Source: JANXXV01 sp038230275
GTDB lineage: Bacteria > Acidobacteriota > Terriglobia > Bryobacterales > Bryobacteraceae
Assembly (NCBI GenBank): GCA_038230275.1
Contig: JBBRNO010000112.1
Coordinates: 1-22,424 of the forward strand
DNA: 22,424 nucleotides
Direction: 5' to 3'
Positions 7,801-15,067 of this stretch are shown here, piece after piece. Position 1 is the stretch's first letter. The number at the start of each line of letters is the position of its first letter. The notes under the pieces were generated by a model. It was given only the letters and a program-made list of their open reading frames with translations. It was not told the DNA's origin and did not search any database. The translations under genes were made by a program, and so were the position numbers.

Positions 7801-8539
7801 AGCCGTTGTCAATTGCGTAGTGCACCGCCCGCGCCAGCGCATCGGTTCCCAAAAGCACCACGCGCTCGGAAACGCGCAGCGGCAACACCTCTACTCCCGG
7901 CGCGCCGCCCAGCGGTTGATTATTCAACATCTGGATGGGGCCGCCTGCCAGAATGCAAAGCGTAGCCGTACCATGCCCGCGATTGTCCAACGGGAAGCCC
8001 AATCCGCCAGGATCGTCGGCGAATTGCGTGGCCGGATTCTTCGTGAAATCGCGGCTCAGGTCCCGAAGAATCTGGTTCTGCGGTGGAAGAGCGTGGTGCG
8101 CCTTGTCATACCCGGTATCAATATGGGCCACTCGCACGCGCCGTCCCAACGTATTATGCTGTGCCGCATACTCGCGCGCCTGCGCCAGTTGCGAGAACCC
8201 CGCTCCCAAGTGCCAAGCGGCTTCAGGCCCAACCGGTGCGGTGTGGCTCTGCGCTTTGGCCACGCATGAAGGCGCGGCGGACAAAGCCAATTCCTCTTCG
8301 CGCGGAATGTTGGTCTGCCTTCGGAACGGCACCTCTTGCGGAATCTCGGCCTCAATGTAGCTGTCGCCGCCGCGCCGCGCGTATTCTTCGTACGCCGCTT
8401 CCCACGGGCGTGCGCTTCGGGGAGCCTCCTGCACCTGAAAGGGCGGCCCCGGTTCAGCCGTCGCACCCAGTTGTAGCGGTACATCCGCTACTGAAATTAG
8501 ACGGATATTATTCTTTCCAGCAGCAGATTCAATGCTCAT
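4835..8539 (-). CDS. Cytoplasmic dual protease: subtilisin S8 domain fused to M4-like gluzincin
   Basis: A 1234-residue protein without signal peptide or membrane span. Residues 1-130 are a charged N-terminal region. The S8 domain follows (about 131-430) with complete catalytic residues: Asp141 (HIDTG), His189 (NRGHGT), oxyanion Asn282 (AAAGN) and Ser364 (GAGTSAATP). Residues 520-565 are an Ala/Pro/Lys linker. The C-terminal half holds a thermolysin-like domain: zinc motif HETTH 776-780, the third ligand Glu803 in HEAFADI, and His921 in DDPHERGAIL, in the place of the transition-state histidine of thermolysin. The stretch CIRGIDYLPPVDITF near 986-1000 also resembles the M4 C-terminal lobe. 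Both active sites therefore look intact. The ATG 8539 has GAGGTGG 6 to 8 bases upstream. It is followed directly by the MBL gene, suggesting that the two work together. Confidence 0.9.
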   Translation of the reverse strand: MSIESAAGKNNIRLISVADVPLQLGATAEPGPPFQVQEAPRSARPWEAAYEEYARRGGDSYIEAEIPQEVPFRRQTNIPREEELALSAAPSCVAKAQSHTAPVGPEAAWHLGAGFSQLAQAREYAAQHNTLGRRVRVAHIDTGYDKAHHALPPQNQILRDLSRDFTKNPATQFADDPGGLGFPLDNRGHGTATLCILAGGPIQMLNNQPLGGAPGVEVLPLRVSERVVLLGTDALARAVHYAIDNGCDVITLSMGGVASKFWVDAYNRAYENGVFCVAAAGNHMKLGPQSVTPGSTVYPALFNRVVAATGVMADGLPYDLPGAMSGNWGPHDKMRTALAAYTPNIPWAEFGCPDAVSQDGAGTSAATPQIAAAAALWLQVNGANLPRDWKRVEAIRQALFQSAKSPGAHAEELGRGILQARAALNLVPQGLVQEATDVIWLPWLKAVTGLGVEEQKFPVGPLEQMLQVEFAQLTLTDPELNGLTQKGVNGLSPREQSLVRQYVAEQSRLASPQLQRYCKSGEVAAAPPAARPATALPRPETTKKATPPAEAAVPSTPPPAAKKEDAGLEAMRNPWTPQNPRTRRLHVYALDPSYALQRSTVALAEAAIEVPWDESLAPGPVDEYLEVVDYDPSSQCFYEPVDLNHPKLLVQDGLRPSPGNPLFHQQMVYAVARKTIDIYESALGRKIFWTGPPLDLRHKNLRKAMTKEQQRRYRLSADDDVFVQRLRIYPHAMRQQNAYYSQRKGALLFGYFASKDEDRLSDEMVYTCLSYDVVAHETTHAILDGINRTLIVPTNPDVLAFHEAFADIVALLSRFQMKDIVASQIASTRGNLNSANILGQLGREFGIGTGRFRALRTYLGRNMEEFHPVTRREPVSRYATDEEVAAAVKEVETKPAYQRETVWQRTIPDPRKLAATEDDPHERGAILVAAVYGALVSIYETRAANLLRLANPGDGSGCCREDMPQPLVDLLTDELTKSAAQVLTMCIRGIDYLPPVDITFGEYLRAIITADFDVVKNDSKHYRLAFVESFKSWGIKIDGLKSASEDSLLWQTLNPGSYAGKCDELAAQLGAFAQEDFRYASSRRDSFRVTAKWRWTLQDWFKKAFEANPGFERLFGLDLSLADAKFYVRALRRVERTGPQGRPLPQAVLQITQRIEIDKDGVEAFVLGGASVIVNTTTSGIDYVILKNVGSENRQKKALETATNLAENSLRATYFGADASRAEPFAAVHEQEDE

Positions 8540-8608
8540 GGCTCACCACCTCGTAAATCGCCCTAAACTACAGAAGCGAAATTTATCAGAGTTTGGGGAC
8601 AGCCGCTG

Positions 8609-8640
8609 AGAAATAAATAGAACGTAACCAGTCAGTCACG
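8609..8640 (-). terminator. Weak terminator candidate after the amidohydrolase operon
   Basis: Read on the reverse strand, CGTGAC (8640-8635), a six-base loop and GTTACG (8628-8623) form a 6-bp stem with one G-T pair, followed by the T-rich TTCTATTTATTTC. The stem is short and AT-rich for this genome. It sits between the stop of the upstream amidohydrolase and the start of the protease gene, where a terminator would be expected. Confidence 0.3.
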
Positions 8641-8667
8641 CGATCGTCACCACAATCGGCCGAATGC

Positions 8668-9966
8668 TTACTTGGTGGCCGCTGGCCGCCGCGGAGCTGG
8701 AACCGTCGTGCCGTCCCACTTCGGATCGCCTTGATACTTGTAGCCGGCCGGAAGCTTGTCCCAATCCTCACGCGCAATTCCGTTCAGGTCGAAGACCACC
8801 TTGCCGTCCCGCAACGTCAATTCGCAGCTTAGCTTTTGCGTCGCCTTCATCCGCGCATTGTACATGTCCACATAGCCAAACGCGCCTTTCTCTAAACGGA
8901 ACACGGCCACATCAGCCACCGAACCGGGCGATAGGTTTCCCAACTCTTCGTGCTTGATCTCCTTGGCCGGATTCACGGTGGACCAGGCGATCACATCATC
9001 CATCGATACACCCATGGCCAAAAACTTGTCCATCACGTTGTCCATGTCCTTCATGCCCTTGTTCATGCTGCCAACGTGCAGATCGGTGGAGATGGAATCC
9101 GGACGGAACCCGGCCTTCACCAGCGGCACGGCCACGCGCCACGCGAAGCTGCCACCGCCGTGTCCCACATCGAAAATCACGCCGCGCTTCCGGCCTTCCG
9201 TCATGGCCGGGCTCGGACCGCCGTTGTCGTCCTGCTCGCCGCGCAGACCGGAATACATATGTGTATAAATGTCGCCGGGCCGCAATACCTTCGTCAGCAA
9301 TTCGTACAGCGGACGCTCCGCGCGTTTGGAACCGTAGTCGATCATCACCGGAATATCCGCCAGCTTGCCCGCCGCCACCGCCTGCTCGTAAGGCTTCCAC
9401 TCCGGTCCGGAGAAATGCGCGCTCTTCACGCCAACCACTACATCTTTGTATTTCAGCGCCATCTCCGCGGTGGGCTTGGCTTCCATATCGTTCAGGTCCT
9501 GCTCATACTTTCCGCCGCGCATCCCGTTGCCTACGATATTGAGAAACGCCAGCACGCGCGTCTTCGACCGGTCGATCACGCGGCTCTTGAAGTCTTCGAA
9601 ATTGCGCCACCCGGAACTGCCTGCATCCGCAATTGTGGTCACGCCCACCCGGAACGTATAGCCGTCCGGATAAAGGCTCAGGTCGCCTGCATAAGAGCCC
9701 CTTTCGCCGGTGCCTGCATAAACATGGGTGTGGATATCAATCAGTCCCGGTGTTACATACAGCCCCGTAACGTCCACCGTCTTCAGCGCCTTCGCCGGAT
9801 CCAGCTTGGCCGCCACCGCGGCGATCTTGCCGTCTTTGATCCCCACATCGCGCACGCCGCTGATGTGGTTCTTCGCGTCAATCACACGCCCGCCGCGCAG
9901 CAGCAAATCGTAATCGGTCTGGGCCGCCGCAAGTAGTGGAAGCGCAAATAGAATAGCCAGTCTCAT
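8668..9966 (-). CDS. Secreted amidohydrolase, D-aminoacylase/deacetylase-like
   Basis: A 432-residue protein with a Sec signal peptide (MRLAILFALPLLAAAQ). The mature part has the metal-dependent amidohydrolase barrel: HTH at 79-81, Lys181 in GVKSAHF as the probable carboxylated bridging lysine, His184, His236 in YTHMYSG and catalytic Asp295 in STDLHVGS. This set matches the subgroup annotated as dihydroorotase-like or amino-acid/ester deacetylases (the Atu3266 type), acting on N-acyl or O-acyl bonds; the substrate is unknown. ATG 9966 is preferred over the longer TTG 9981 because GAGGA (9979-9975) lies 8 bases before the ATG. The gene starts 19 bases after the stop of the next amidohydrolase, and both are probably in one transcript. 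Confidence 0.88.
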   Translation of the reverse strand: MRLAILFALPLLAAAQTDYDLLLRGGRVIDAKNHISGVRDVGIKDGKIAAVAAKLDPAKALKTVDVTGLYVTPGLIDIHTHVYAGTGERGSYAGDLSLYPDGYTFRVGVTTIADAGSSGWRNFEDFKSRVIDRSKTRVLAFLNIVGNGMRGGKYEQDLNDMEAKPTAEMALKYKDVVVGVKSAHFSGPEWKPYEQAVAAGKLADIPVMIDYGSKRAERPLYELLTKVLRPGDIYTHMYSGLRGEQDDNGGPSPAMTEGRKRGVIFDVGHGGGSFAWRVAVPLVKAGFRPDSISTDLHVGSMNKGMKDMDNVMDKFLAMGVSMDDVIAWSTVNPAKEIKHEELGNLSPGSVADVAVFRLEKGAFGYVDMYNARMKATQKLSCELTLRDGKVVFDLNGIAREDWDKLPAGYKYQGDPKWDGTTVPAPRRPAATK

Positions 9967-9985
9967 AGAAGAAGTCCTCAAAGTT

Positions 9986-10933
9986 CTAGCCAGGTTGGCC
10001 GGGCGCGCGCTTCACCCAATGGTACGCAGCCACCGAGTTCTTCCAGAAGTACTTCTCCGCAATCGCCGGTCCCTTGGCGTTAAAGTATTCCCGCACCACG
10101 CTCAGCACTTGCGGGTACTCGGCCCAGGTGTCGCTGTTGGGCCAGTCGCTTCCATACATCACCCGGTTCTCACCGAATACGCCAAATAAATCATCGATCC
10201 GCGCACGGTAGAAATTCAAGTCCAACGGAACCTTGCCGTCCACTCGCCGCAGCACTTCAGAAATCTTGACGTAGATCTGCGGCCGCTTGCCAATCTCCCG
10301 TAGCATTCCCTGGTACGCCTTCAGTGCCGCGGTTTCGGTAGGAGGATTGAGTTGCGGCAGGTGATCGATCACCACGCGCAGATTCGGAACCAGATCCGTA
10401 CAGCGCACCACGTCGGCAATCAGTTCGGGATTCGGGTTCGCCGTATCCAACACCAGGCCGGCCGCTGCCAGCGCCTTCAAGTCGGACACGAAGGCTGGCT
10501 TTTTCAACTCCACGCCCAGATTCCTGTCCCACAGATTGCCATAGCGGATGCCCCGGAACATCGGGTTCTTATGGAACCGGTCCAGATGCTTGCGGAAGTC
10601 CGGCTTACCCGGCTCCAGATTACCCACGCTGCCAACAATGATGGTGTCTTTGGCAGCCGTATCCAGCACCCATTGGTTGTCTTCCAGCCAGGTGCTGCAC
10701 TCCACTTCAATAGCGCCGGTAATGCCCAGCGGCACGGCAATCTTCTTAAATCGCTCCGGCAGTGCGGATTTGTAGAGCACCGCGTTCGACTTCGGCGGCC
10801 ATGGCACTCCCTCCGGCCGCGCTATATCGAACAGATGGATATGCGTATCGATAATCGGAATGGGAGCAGCTTTCACTTCCGTCTCGGCAAGCGCAAGGCT
10901 CGCGGTAACACCTAGAAAGGTTCTGCGATTCAC
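9986..10933 (-). CDS. Exported amidohydrolase_2 family hydrolase (TIM-barrel lactonase type)
   Basis: 315 residues from GTG 10933. The N terminus MNRRTFLGVTASLALAE carries a twin-arginine export pattern followed by a short hydrophobic core. The barrel has HIH at residues 31-33 (IIDTHIHLFD), a histidine in VVIDHLPQ and catalytic Asp263 in YGSDWPN, as in lactonases and decarboxylases related to 2-pyrone-4,6-dicarboxylate hydrolase and rhamnono-lactonase. AGGAG at 10951-10947 lies 13 bases before the GTG, farther than usual. A -10-like TACAAT sits in that gap. The much longer frame to 11122 runs through the divergent glycosidase gene and is rejected. It is the first gene of a two-gene amidohydrolase unit, divergent from a secreted glycosidase, so it may process sugar-derived products. 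Confidence 0.85.
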   Translation of the reverse strand: MNRRTFLGVTASLALAETEVKAAPIPIIDTHIHLFDIARPEGVPWPPKSNAVLYKSALPERFKKIAVPLGITGAIEVECSTWLEDNQWVLDTAAKDTIIVGSVGNLEPGKPDFRKHLDRFHKNPMFRGIRYGNLWDRNLGVELKKPAFVSDLKALAAAGLVLDTANPNPELIADVVRCTDLVPNLRVVIDHLPQLNPPTETAALKAYQGMLREIGKRPQIYVKISEVLRRVDGKVPLDLNFYRARIDDLFGVFGENRVMYGSDWPNSDTWAEYPQVLSVVREYFNAKGPAIAEKYFWKNSVAAYHWVKRAPGQPG

Positions 10934-10938
10934 GATGG

Positions 10939-10959
10939 TATTGTAACTCCTGTTAGAAT
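10939..10959. promoter_or_regulatory. Compact divergent promoter region
   Basis: Only 41 bases separate the two divergent start codons. On the plus strand TGT-TAGAAT (10951-10959) is an extended -10 element with five of six core matches. On the minus strand TACAAT (10944-10939) is a five-of-six -10. Neither has an obvious -35. Predicted transcription starts fall within about ten bases of each start codon, so very short leaders are implied for both genes. Confidence 0.35.
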
Positions 10960-10974
10960 TGGCATCGAACTGGA

Positions 10975-12093
10975 ATGAGAATACACCGTCTTGCCACTCT
11001 GATTTTCCTGCTGTTGCACATCGCGGCCGCGCAAACAAAGCCATGGCCGGAGGCAGCCGCCAATGCGTGGTACGCCAGGCAGCCGTGGCTGGTGGGCGGA
11101 AATTATATCCCCGCAACCGCAATCAACGAACTCGAAATGTGGCAAGCCGATTCCTTCGATCCGAAGCGCATCGACCTGGAACTCGGTTGGGCAGAGAGCA
11201 TCGGCATGAACTCCATGCGCGTCTTCCTGCACGATCTGCTCTGGCAACAGGACGCCGCCGGCTTTCAAAAACGCATCGGCCAGTTCCTCCGCATCGCCGA
11301 AAAGCATCACATCAAGCCGATGTTCGTTCTCTTCGATTCCTGCTGGGATCCATTCCCAAAGCCCGGTAAGCAGCGCGCGCCCAAGCCCGGCGTTCACAAC
11401 TCCGGCTGGATGCAGAGCCCCGGCGCGGACGCATTGAAGGACCCCGCGCAGTATCCCCGCCTCGAAGCCTACGTCAAGGGCGTGGTGGGTGCGTTCGCGA
11501 AAGACAAGCGCATCCTCGCCTGGGATATTTGGAATGAGCCGGACAATCTCAATAACTCCAGCTACACCAAACTGGAACCCGCGAACAAAGTGGACCTCGT
11601 GCTCGCACTGCTTCCCAAAGCATTCGCATGGGCGCGCCAGGCAGGCGCCACGCAGCCCCTCACCAGCGGCGTGTGGAAAGGCAACTGGTCCGATCCGGCA
11701 AAACTCTCCCCCATGGAGAAGATCCAACTGCAACTGTCCGACGTCATCTCATTTCACAACTACGGCCAGCCTGCGGAATTTGAAGAGCGGATCGTCTGGC
11801 TGCAGCGCTACAAGCGCCCCATCCTTTGCACGGAATACATGGCCCGTGGAAACAAAAGCACGTTTCAGGGAAGCATGCCGGTAGCGAAAAAATACCACGT
11901 AGCGGCCTACAACTGGGGCCTGGTCGCCGGAAAAGCGCAGACCCATCTGCCTTGGGATTCCTGGCAGAAGCCTTACGTCGACCGCGAGCCGGCCGTGTGG
12001 TTCCATGAAGTCTTTCGCACGGACGGCGCCGCCTACAAGCAGGATGAGGTGGACTTCATCCGCACCATTACTTCATCTAAACCAGCTCAATAA
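10975..12093 (+). CDS. Secreted GH5-like (clan GH-A) glycoside hydrolase
   Basis: 372 residues with a Sec signal peptide (cleavage near HIAAAQ, residues 15-20). It is a retaining clan A glycosidase: the acid/base is Glu188 in WDIWNEPDN at the end of strand 4, and the nucleophile is Glu287 in ILCTEYMAR, with His261 in SFHNYG. Relatives are often annotated as cellulase-family or beta-1,4-xylanase/mannanase proteins. The substrate cannot be read from sequence. No separate carbohydrate-binding module is present. The ATG 10975 has only a weak GGA upstream. The 3' end overlaps the convergent amidohydrolase gene by 7 bases. With the exported amidohydrolases around it, it suggests periplasmic or extracellular use of plant or microbial polymers. 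Confidence 0.87.
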   Translation: MRIHRLATLIFLLLHIAAAQTKPWPEAAANAWYARQPWLVGGNYIPATAINELEMWQADSFDPKRIDLELGWAESIGMNSMRVFLHDLLWQQDAAGFQKRIGQFLRIAEKHHIKPMFVLFDSCWDPFPKPGKQRAPKPGVHNSGWMQSPGADALKDPAQYPRLEAYVKGVVGAFAKDKRILAWDIWNEPDNLNNSSYTKLEPANKVDLVLALLPKAFAWARQAGATQPLTSGVWKGNWSDPAKLSPMEKIQLQLSDVISFHNYGQPAEFEERIVWLQRYKRPILCTEYMARGNKSTFQGSMPVAKKYHVAAYNWGLVAGKAQTHLPWDSWQKPYVDREPAVWFHEVFRTDGAAYKQDEVDFIRTITSSKPAQ

Positions 12094-13799
12094 CTCTTAG
12101 ACTGATAGACGCTCTTCCCGCCCACCACCGTCAACAGCGACTCAATGTCTTTGATCTCATCCACCGGGCACTTCGCAAAATCTTTCGAGATCACCACGAA
12201 GTCGGCCAACTTCCCGGTCTCAATGGACCCCTTCCATTTCTCCTCGAACGCAAGATAGGCGCCGCTTGACGTCCACATACGCAGCGCCTCTTCCCGCGTG
12301 ATCGCCTGTTCAGTGTGCAGCACTCCACCATCGGCCGTTCGCCTGGTAATCGCCATCCACATCCCGAAAAACGGATTGTAAGGATTGATCGCCTCGCGCG
12401 AATCGAACCGGATCATGTGATCCGATCCGCCTACCACCACCAGACCCTGATCCAGCAACGTCCGCAGCGGCAGGAAGTCGGCAATCCGTGCCGGGCCAAA
12501 CACGTCCTTCATCACATGCCCGTCCAGATGCAGCCAAGCGGGCTGAACGTCGAACGCTACGCCAAGCTTCTTTGACCGCGCAATCGCGCGCGCATCCGGA
12601 AAATTCCCATGCGTCACCGTGAACCGCCGCCCTACAATCGAGTGCTCCTTGTCGGCGGCTTCATAGGCGTCCAGCAGCAGATCGGTAGCTCCGCCGCCGG
12701 TGGTGTGCGCAGTCATTTGCCACCCCAACCGGTTTGCCGTGCGCGCCATCTCTATTAAATTCGCCGCCGGCACGGCAAGCACGCCGCGATAGTCCGCATC
12801 GTCGTATCCATATACTTCCGTGTGCGTCCCATAGGGTTCCCGCAGATAAGCCGTACCCAGCAGAATGCCTCCATCGGCAACCACTTTAATCGCGCCCACC
12901 CTCACCCACTCATCCCCAAACCCGGTCACAAATGGGATGGCCTCCATGGTCCGCGTCAGCTCTTTTGGATCGCCCGTTCCGTCAATCAGGTAGGTCAAGC
13001 TACTGCGCACCGTAATCCCGCCGCGCTTCTGCAGTTCCTGATAAACCCGGAACCCTTCCGCTGTCAGCCCGCGGTCCACTGTGCTGGTAATGCCCACTGC
13101 ATTGTAGGCCGCCTGCATTTTCTGCAAGGCCTGCACCTGATCTTCCACACTGGCCACCACGGCCGGTTTCAGGGAACTCCAAAGCTGCGCCGCACCCAGA
13201 ATCAATCCATTGGGTTCACCGGCTCCGTCTTTCTGAATTCGGCCATTCTTCGGTTGTGCAGTATCCCGGCTGATGCCCACTTTCTCCAGCGCCGCCGAAC
13301 TCAAAACCGCGTTATAACCGGTGTCCAGCAAAATAATCCGGCCCGGAGCAGCCTTGTCCAAGTCCTGCCGGGTGGGGTACCGCCTGTCCGCCAGTCGGCT
13401 GGCATAGACCTTTGGTACGTAGATCGTCTGGTCCTTTTTGGTCGCAAGTGCCAGCCTGGTGACATAGGACTGTACGTCCGCAATGGTATGGAAGGTTGGA
13501 ATCGCGCCGTCTCTCTCGCTCAGCGCGGCCGTGATGGGATGCGTGTGGCTATCCATCAACCCTGGCAATACAGTGCGCCCTTTCAGATCCACCATCCTGG
13601 TGGCCGGTCCCGCCGTCTTCTTCAGGCTGGCCGTGGAACCTACCGCCAGAAAGCGGCCGTTCTTCACCGCAAAAGCTTCCGCCGCCGGTATACTTCCCGC
13701 GGTAATCACTTTGCCGTTATAGTAGATGCATTCGGGAATCTCGCTCGCAACCACTTGCGCGGCGAGTAAGACCAACAGACTAGCTGTTACCATCTTCAT
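12087..13799 (-). CDS. Exported amidohydrolase_3 (YtcJ-like) metal-dependent hydrolase
   Basis: 570 residues. The signal peptide MKMVTASLLVLLAAQVVAS is followed by the small beta domain and the barrel: HTHP at 85-88 (GLMDSHTHP), AHTTGGGATD and VTHGNF in the middle, and GGSDHM for the catalytic aspartate. This is the long YtcJ/N-substituted formamide deformylase branch of the amidohydrolases, usually about 540-600 residues. The natural substrate is unknown for most members. ATG 13799 is used; ATG 13793 is two codons downstream. The Shine-Dalgarno is weak (GTGAGA). Its start lies 25 bases from the divergent STAS start, so each gene's promoter must overlap the other's coding region or share the gap. 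The 3' end overlaps the glycosidase gene by 7 bases. Confidence 0.88.
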   Translation of the reverse strand: MKMVTASLLVLLAAQVVASEIPECIYYNGKVITAGSIPAAEAFAVKNGRFLAVGSTASLKKTAGPATRMVDLKGRTVLPGLMDSHTHPITAALSERDGAIPTFHTIADVQSYVTRLALATKKDQTIYVPKVYASRLADRRYPTRQDLDKAAPGRIILLDTGYNAVLSSAALEKVGISRDTAQPKNGRIQKDGAGEPNGLILGAAQLWSSLKPAVVASVEDQVQALQKMQAAYNAVGITSTVDRGLTAEGFRVYQELQKRGGITVRSSLTYLIDGTGDPKELTRTMEAIPFVTGFGDEWVRVGAIKVVADGGILLGTAYLREPYGTHTEVYGYDDADYRGVLAVPAANLIEMARTANRLGWQMTAHTTGGGATDLLLDAYEAADKEHSIVGRRFTVTHGNFPDARAIARSKKLGVAFDVQPAWLHLDGHVMKDVFGPARIADFLPLRTLLDQGLVVVGGSDHMIRFDSREAINPYNPFFGMWMAITRRTADGGVLHTEQAITREEALRMWTSSGAYLAFEEKWKGSIETGKLADFVVISKDFAKCPVDEIKDIESLLTVVGGKSVYQSKSY

Positions 13800-13824
13800 A
13801 AGATCTCACAAAGGAGCGCGACCA

Positions 13825-14220
13825 TTGAGTTTCCAGGCATCCGTGCGGCAAGTCGAGACCGTATCCATCATCGATTTCAGCGGCCGCATCACCCTTGGAG
13901 AGGAGACGGACCTACTGCGCGAAACTCTCAATCGGGAGGTGGAGCGCGGGCATAAAAAGCTGCTCATCAACTTGCAGGAAGTCACCTATTGCGATAGCGC
14001 CGGCCTCGGTGAACTGGTGGGTTGTTTCACCACCGTCAGCCGCCGCGGAGGCGCCCTCAAACTGCTGTACGTGCCCAAGAAAATTCGCGACATCCTGCAG
14101 GTGACGCGCCTCGATGGATTGTTCGAAATCTGTTCCGATGAAGCCGCCGCAGTCAAGAGTTTTGGCATCACCAACCCAAGCGTGATGTCCAAAATCCTCG
14201 CGCACTTCCGCCACCCGTAG
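13825..14220 (+). CDS. STAS-domain anti-sigma factor antagonist
   Basis: 131 residues starting from TTG 13825, supported by AAGGAG at 13811-13816 with an 8-base spacer. The longer frame from ATG 13726 lies in the divergent gene and is rejected. The single STAS domain shows VETVSIIDFSGRITL, then YCDSAGLGELV, with the switch serine at residue 58 whose phosphorylation by an HPK/RsbW-type kinase would release the anti-sigma factor. In partner-switching systems the protein acts in the cytoplasm to free a sigma factor or to steer a response regulator. No anti-sigma kinase or PP2C phosphatase lies in the window, so its partners are encoded elsewhere. Confidence 0.9.
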   Translation: MSFQASVRQVETVSIIDFSGRITLGEETDLLRETLNREVERGHKKLLINLQEVTYCDSAGLGELVGCFTTVSRRGGALKLLYVPKKIRDILQVTRLDGLFEICSDEAAAVKSFGITNPSVMSKILAHFRHP

Positions 14221-14309
14221 TACTTCTTTGGTTCTAATCCTTTTCTTGGTACCGCGAGTACCCAAAGACTATTGGATTTGAATCCGCGCCGGGAGATGAT
14301 CCCAATTGC

Positions 14310-14864
14310 ATGACACGCATATTCATCTTCCTAATGATGGCTGTCTCCACGGCCGCCGCCGCTGAAGCCAGCCAGCTTGTAAACCACGGGTTCGCCCGCG
14401 CGGCCCAGTCGTTGAAGCTGGCGGAGAAGGGAGACGCCACGGCAGAGTATGAGTTCGCCCTCATCTGCGAACGAGGCGATGGCATTCCCCAGAACCATAG
14501 CGAAGCGGTGAAGTGGTTCCGTTCCTCGGCCTCCCAGGACTACGCCCCGGCCCAACTGTTTCTCGGCCTGATGTACGCCTCGGGGAAAGGCGTTTCGCAG
14601 GATTACCGCCAGGCGCTTCTCTGGTTGCACCTCGCGGCGGAACAGGATAATAAAACCGCACAGTTCTATCTCGGTGGCTTGTACGCCAGCAGCACCGCTC
14701 TCCCGCAGGATTATTCGCAGGCCTACAAATGGTTCACACTCGCTGGCCGCGATGACCCCACGCGCATCAAGACCTTGGAAATCCTGGCAGAGAAAATGAC
14801 GCCCCCTCAATTGATGGAGGCACAGACGCAGATCAAGAACTGGAATCCCCGCCGGCCTCGCTAA
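14310..14864 (+). CDS. Exported Sel1-repeat (TPR-like) protein
   Basis: 184 residues with a signal peptide (MTRIFIFLMMAVSTAAAAEA). Three Sel1-like repeats follow, at about residues 45-77, 79-113 and 115-147, each with the pattern A..LG.MYA.G.GV.QDY..A..W, folding as helix pairs for protein binding. The last 35 residues are a basic tail. Such proteins serve as periplasmic adaptors; the partner is unknown. ATG 14310 follows GGGAGATGATCCC, which is rather far for a Shine-Dalgarno, so translation may be weak. It lies 89 bases after the STAS gene and may be co-transcribed with it. Confidence 0.85.
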   Translation: MTRIFIFLMMAVSTAAAAEASQLVNHGFARAAQSLKLAEKGDATAEYEFALICERGDGIPQNHSEAVKWFRSSASQDYAPAQLFLGLMYASGKGVSQDYRQALLWLHLAAEQDNKTAQFYLGGLYASSTALPQDYSQAYKWFTLAGRDDPTRIKTLEILAEKMTPPQLMEAQTQIKNWNPRRPR

Positions 14865-14956
14865 TGTACTGTCCGGCAAATAACTGGAAACAAGAAACGG
14901 CTTGCTCACCCGCGCGGGTCGGTCTCGAACTCGTTCCTGCAACAATAGTTTCCGAG

Positions 14957-14976
14957 CCGCGACTGTAAAGGAGCGG
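14957..14976 (+). repeat. Second copy of the GNRA hairpin repeat
   Basis: CCGC, GA, CT, loop GTAA, AG, GA, GCGG: the same hairpin as at 43-62 but with the loop-closing C-G pair replaced by T-A. Both sides of the pair change, so pairing is kept, as are the tandem G-A mismatch and the GNRA loop. The flanking TTTCCGAG upstream is identical to the other copy. Confidence 0.7.
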
Positions 14977-14982
14977 TTTCCG

Positions 14983-15011
14983 GTAGTGTCCACCCAATTC
15001 GCGGACACTAC
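14983..15011. repeat. 9-bp perfect inverted repeat
   Basis: GTAGTGTCC (14983-14991) and GGACACTAC (15003-15011) are exact reverse complements with 11 bases between them. It begins six bases after the GNRA hairpin. No T-run follows, so a simple terminator is unlikely. It could be a regulator site or part of a larger dispersed repeat. Confidence 0.6.
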
Positions 15012-15067
15012 GCTAGGCCCGCACGCGCGGCCCCGCTGGGTGGCATACTCCGCCCAAGAGATCTTCC

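Noticed and set aside
14246..14265. Terminator after the STAS gene
   Set aside because: TTGGTAC and GTACCCAA can pair only with a bulge, and no T-run follows.
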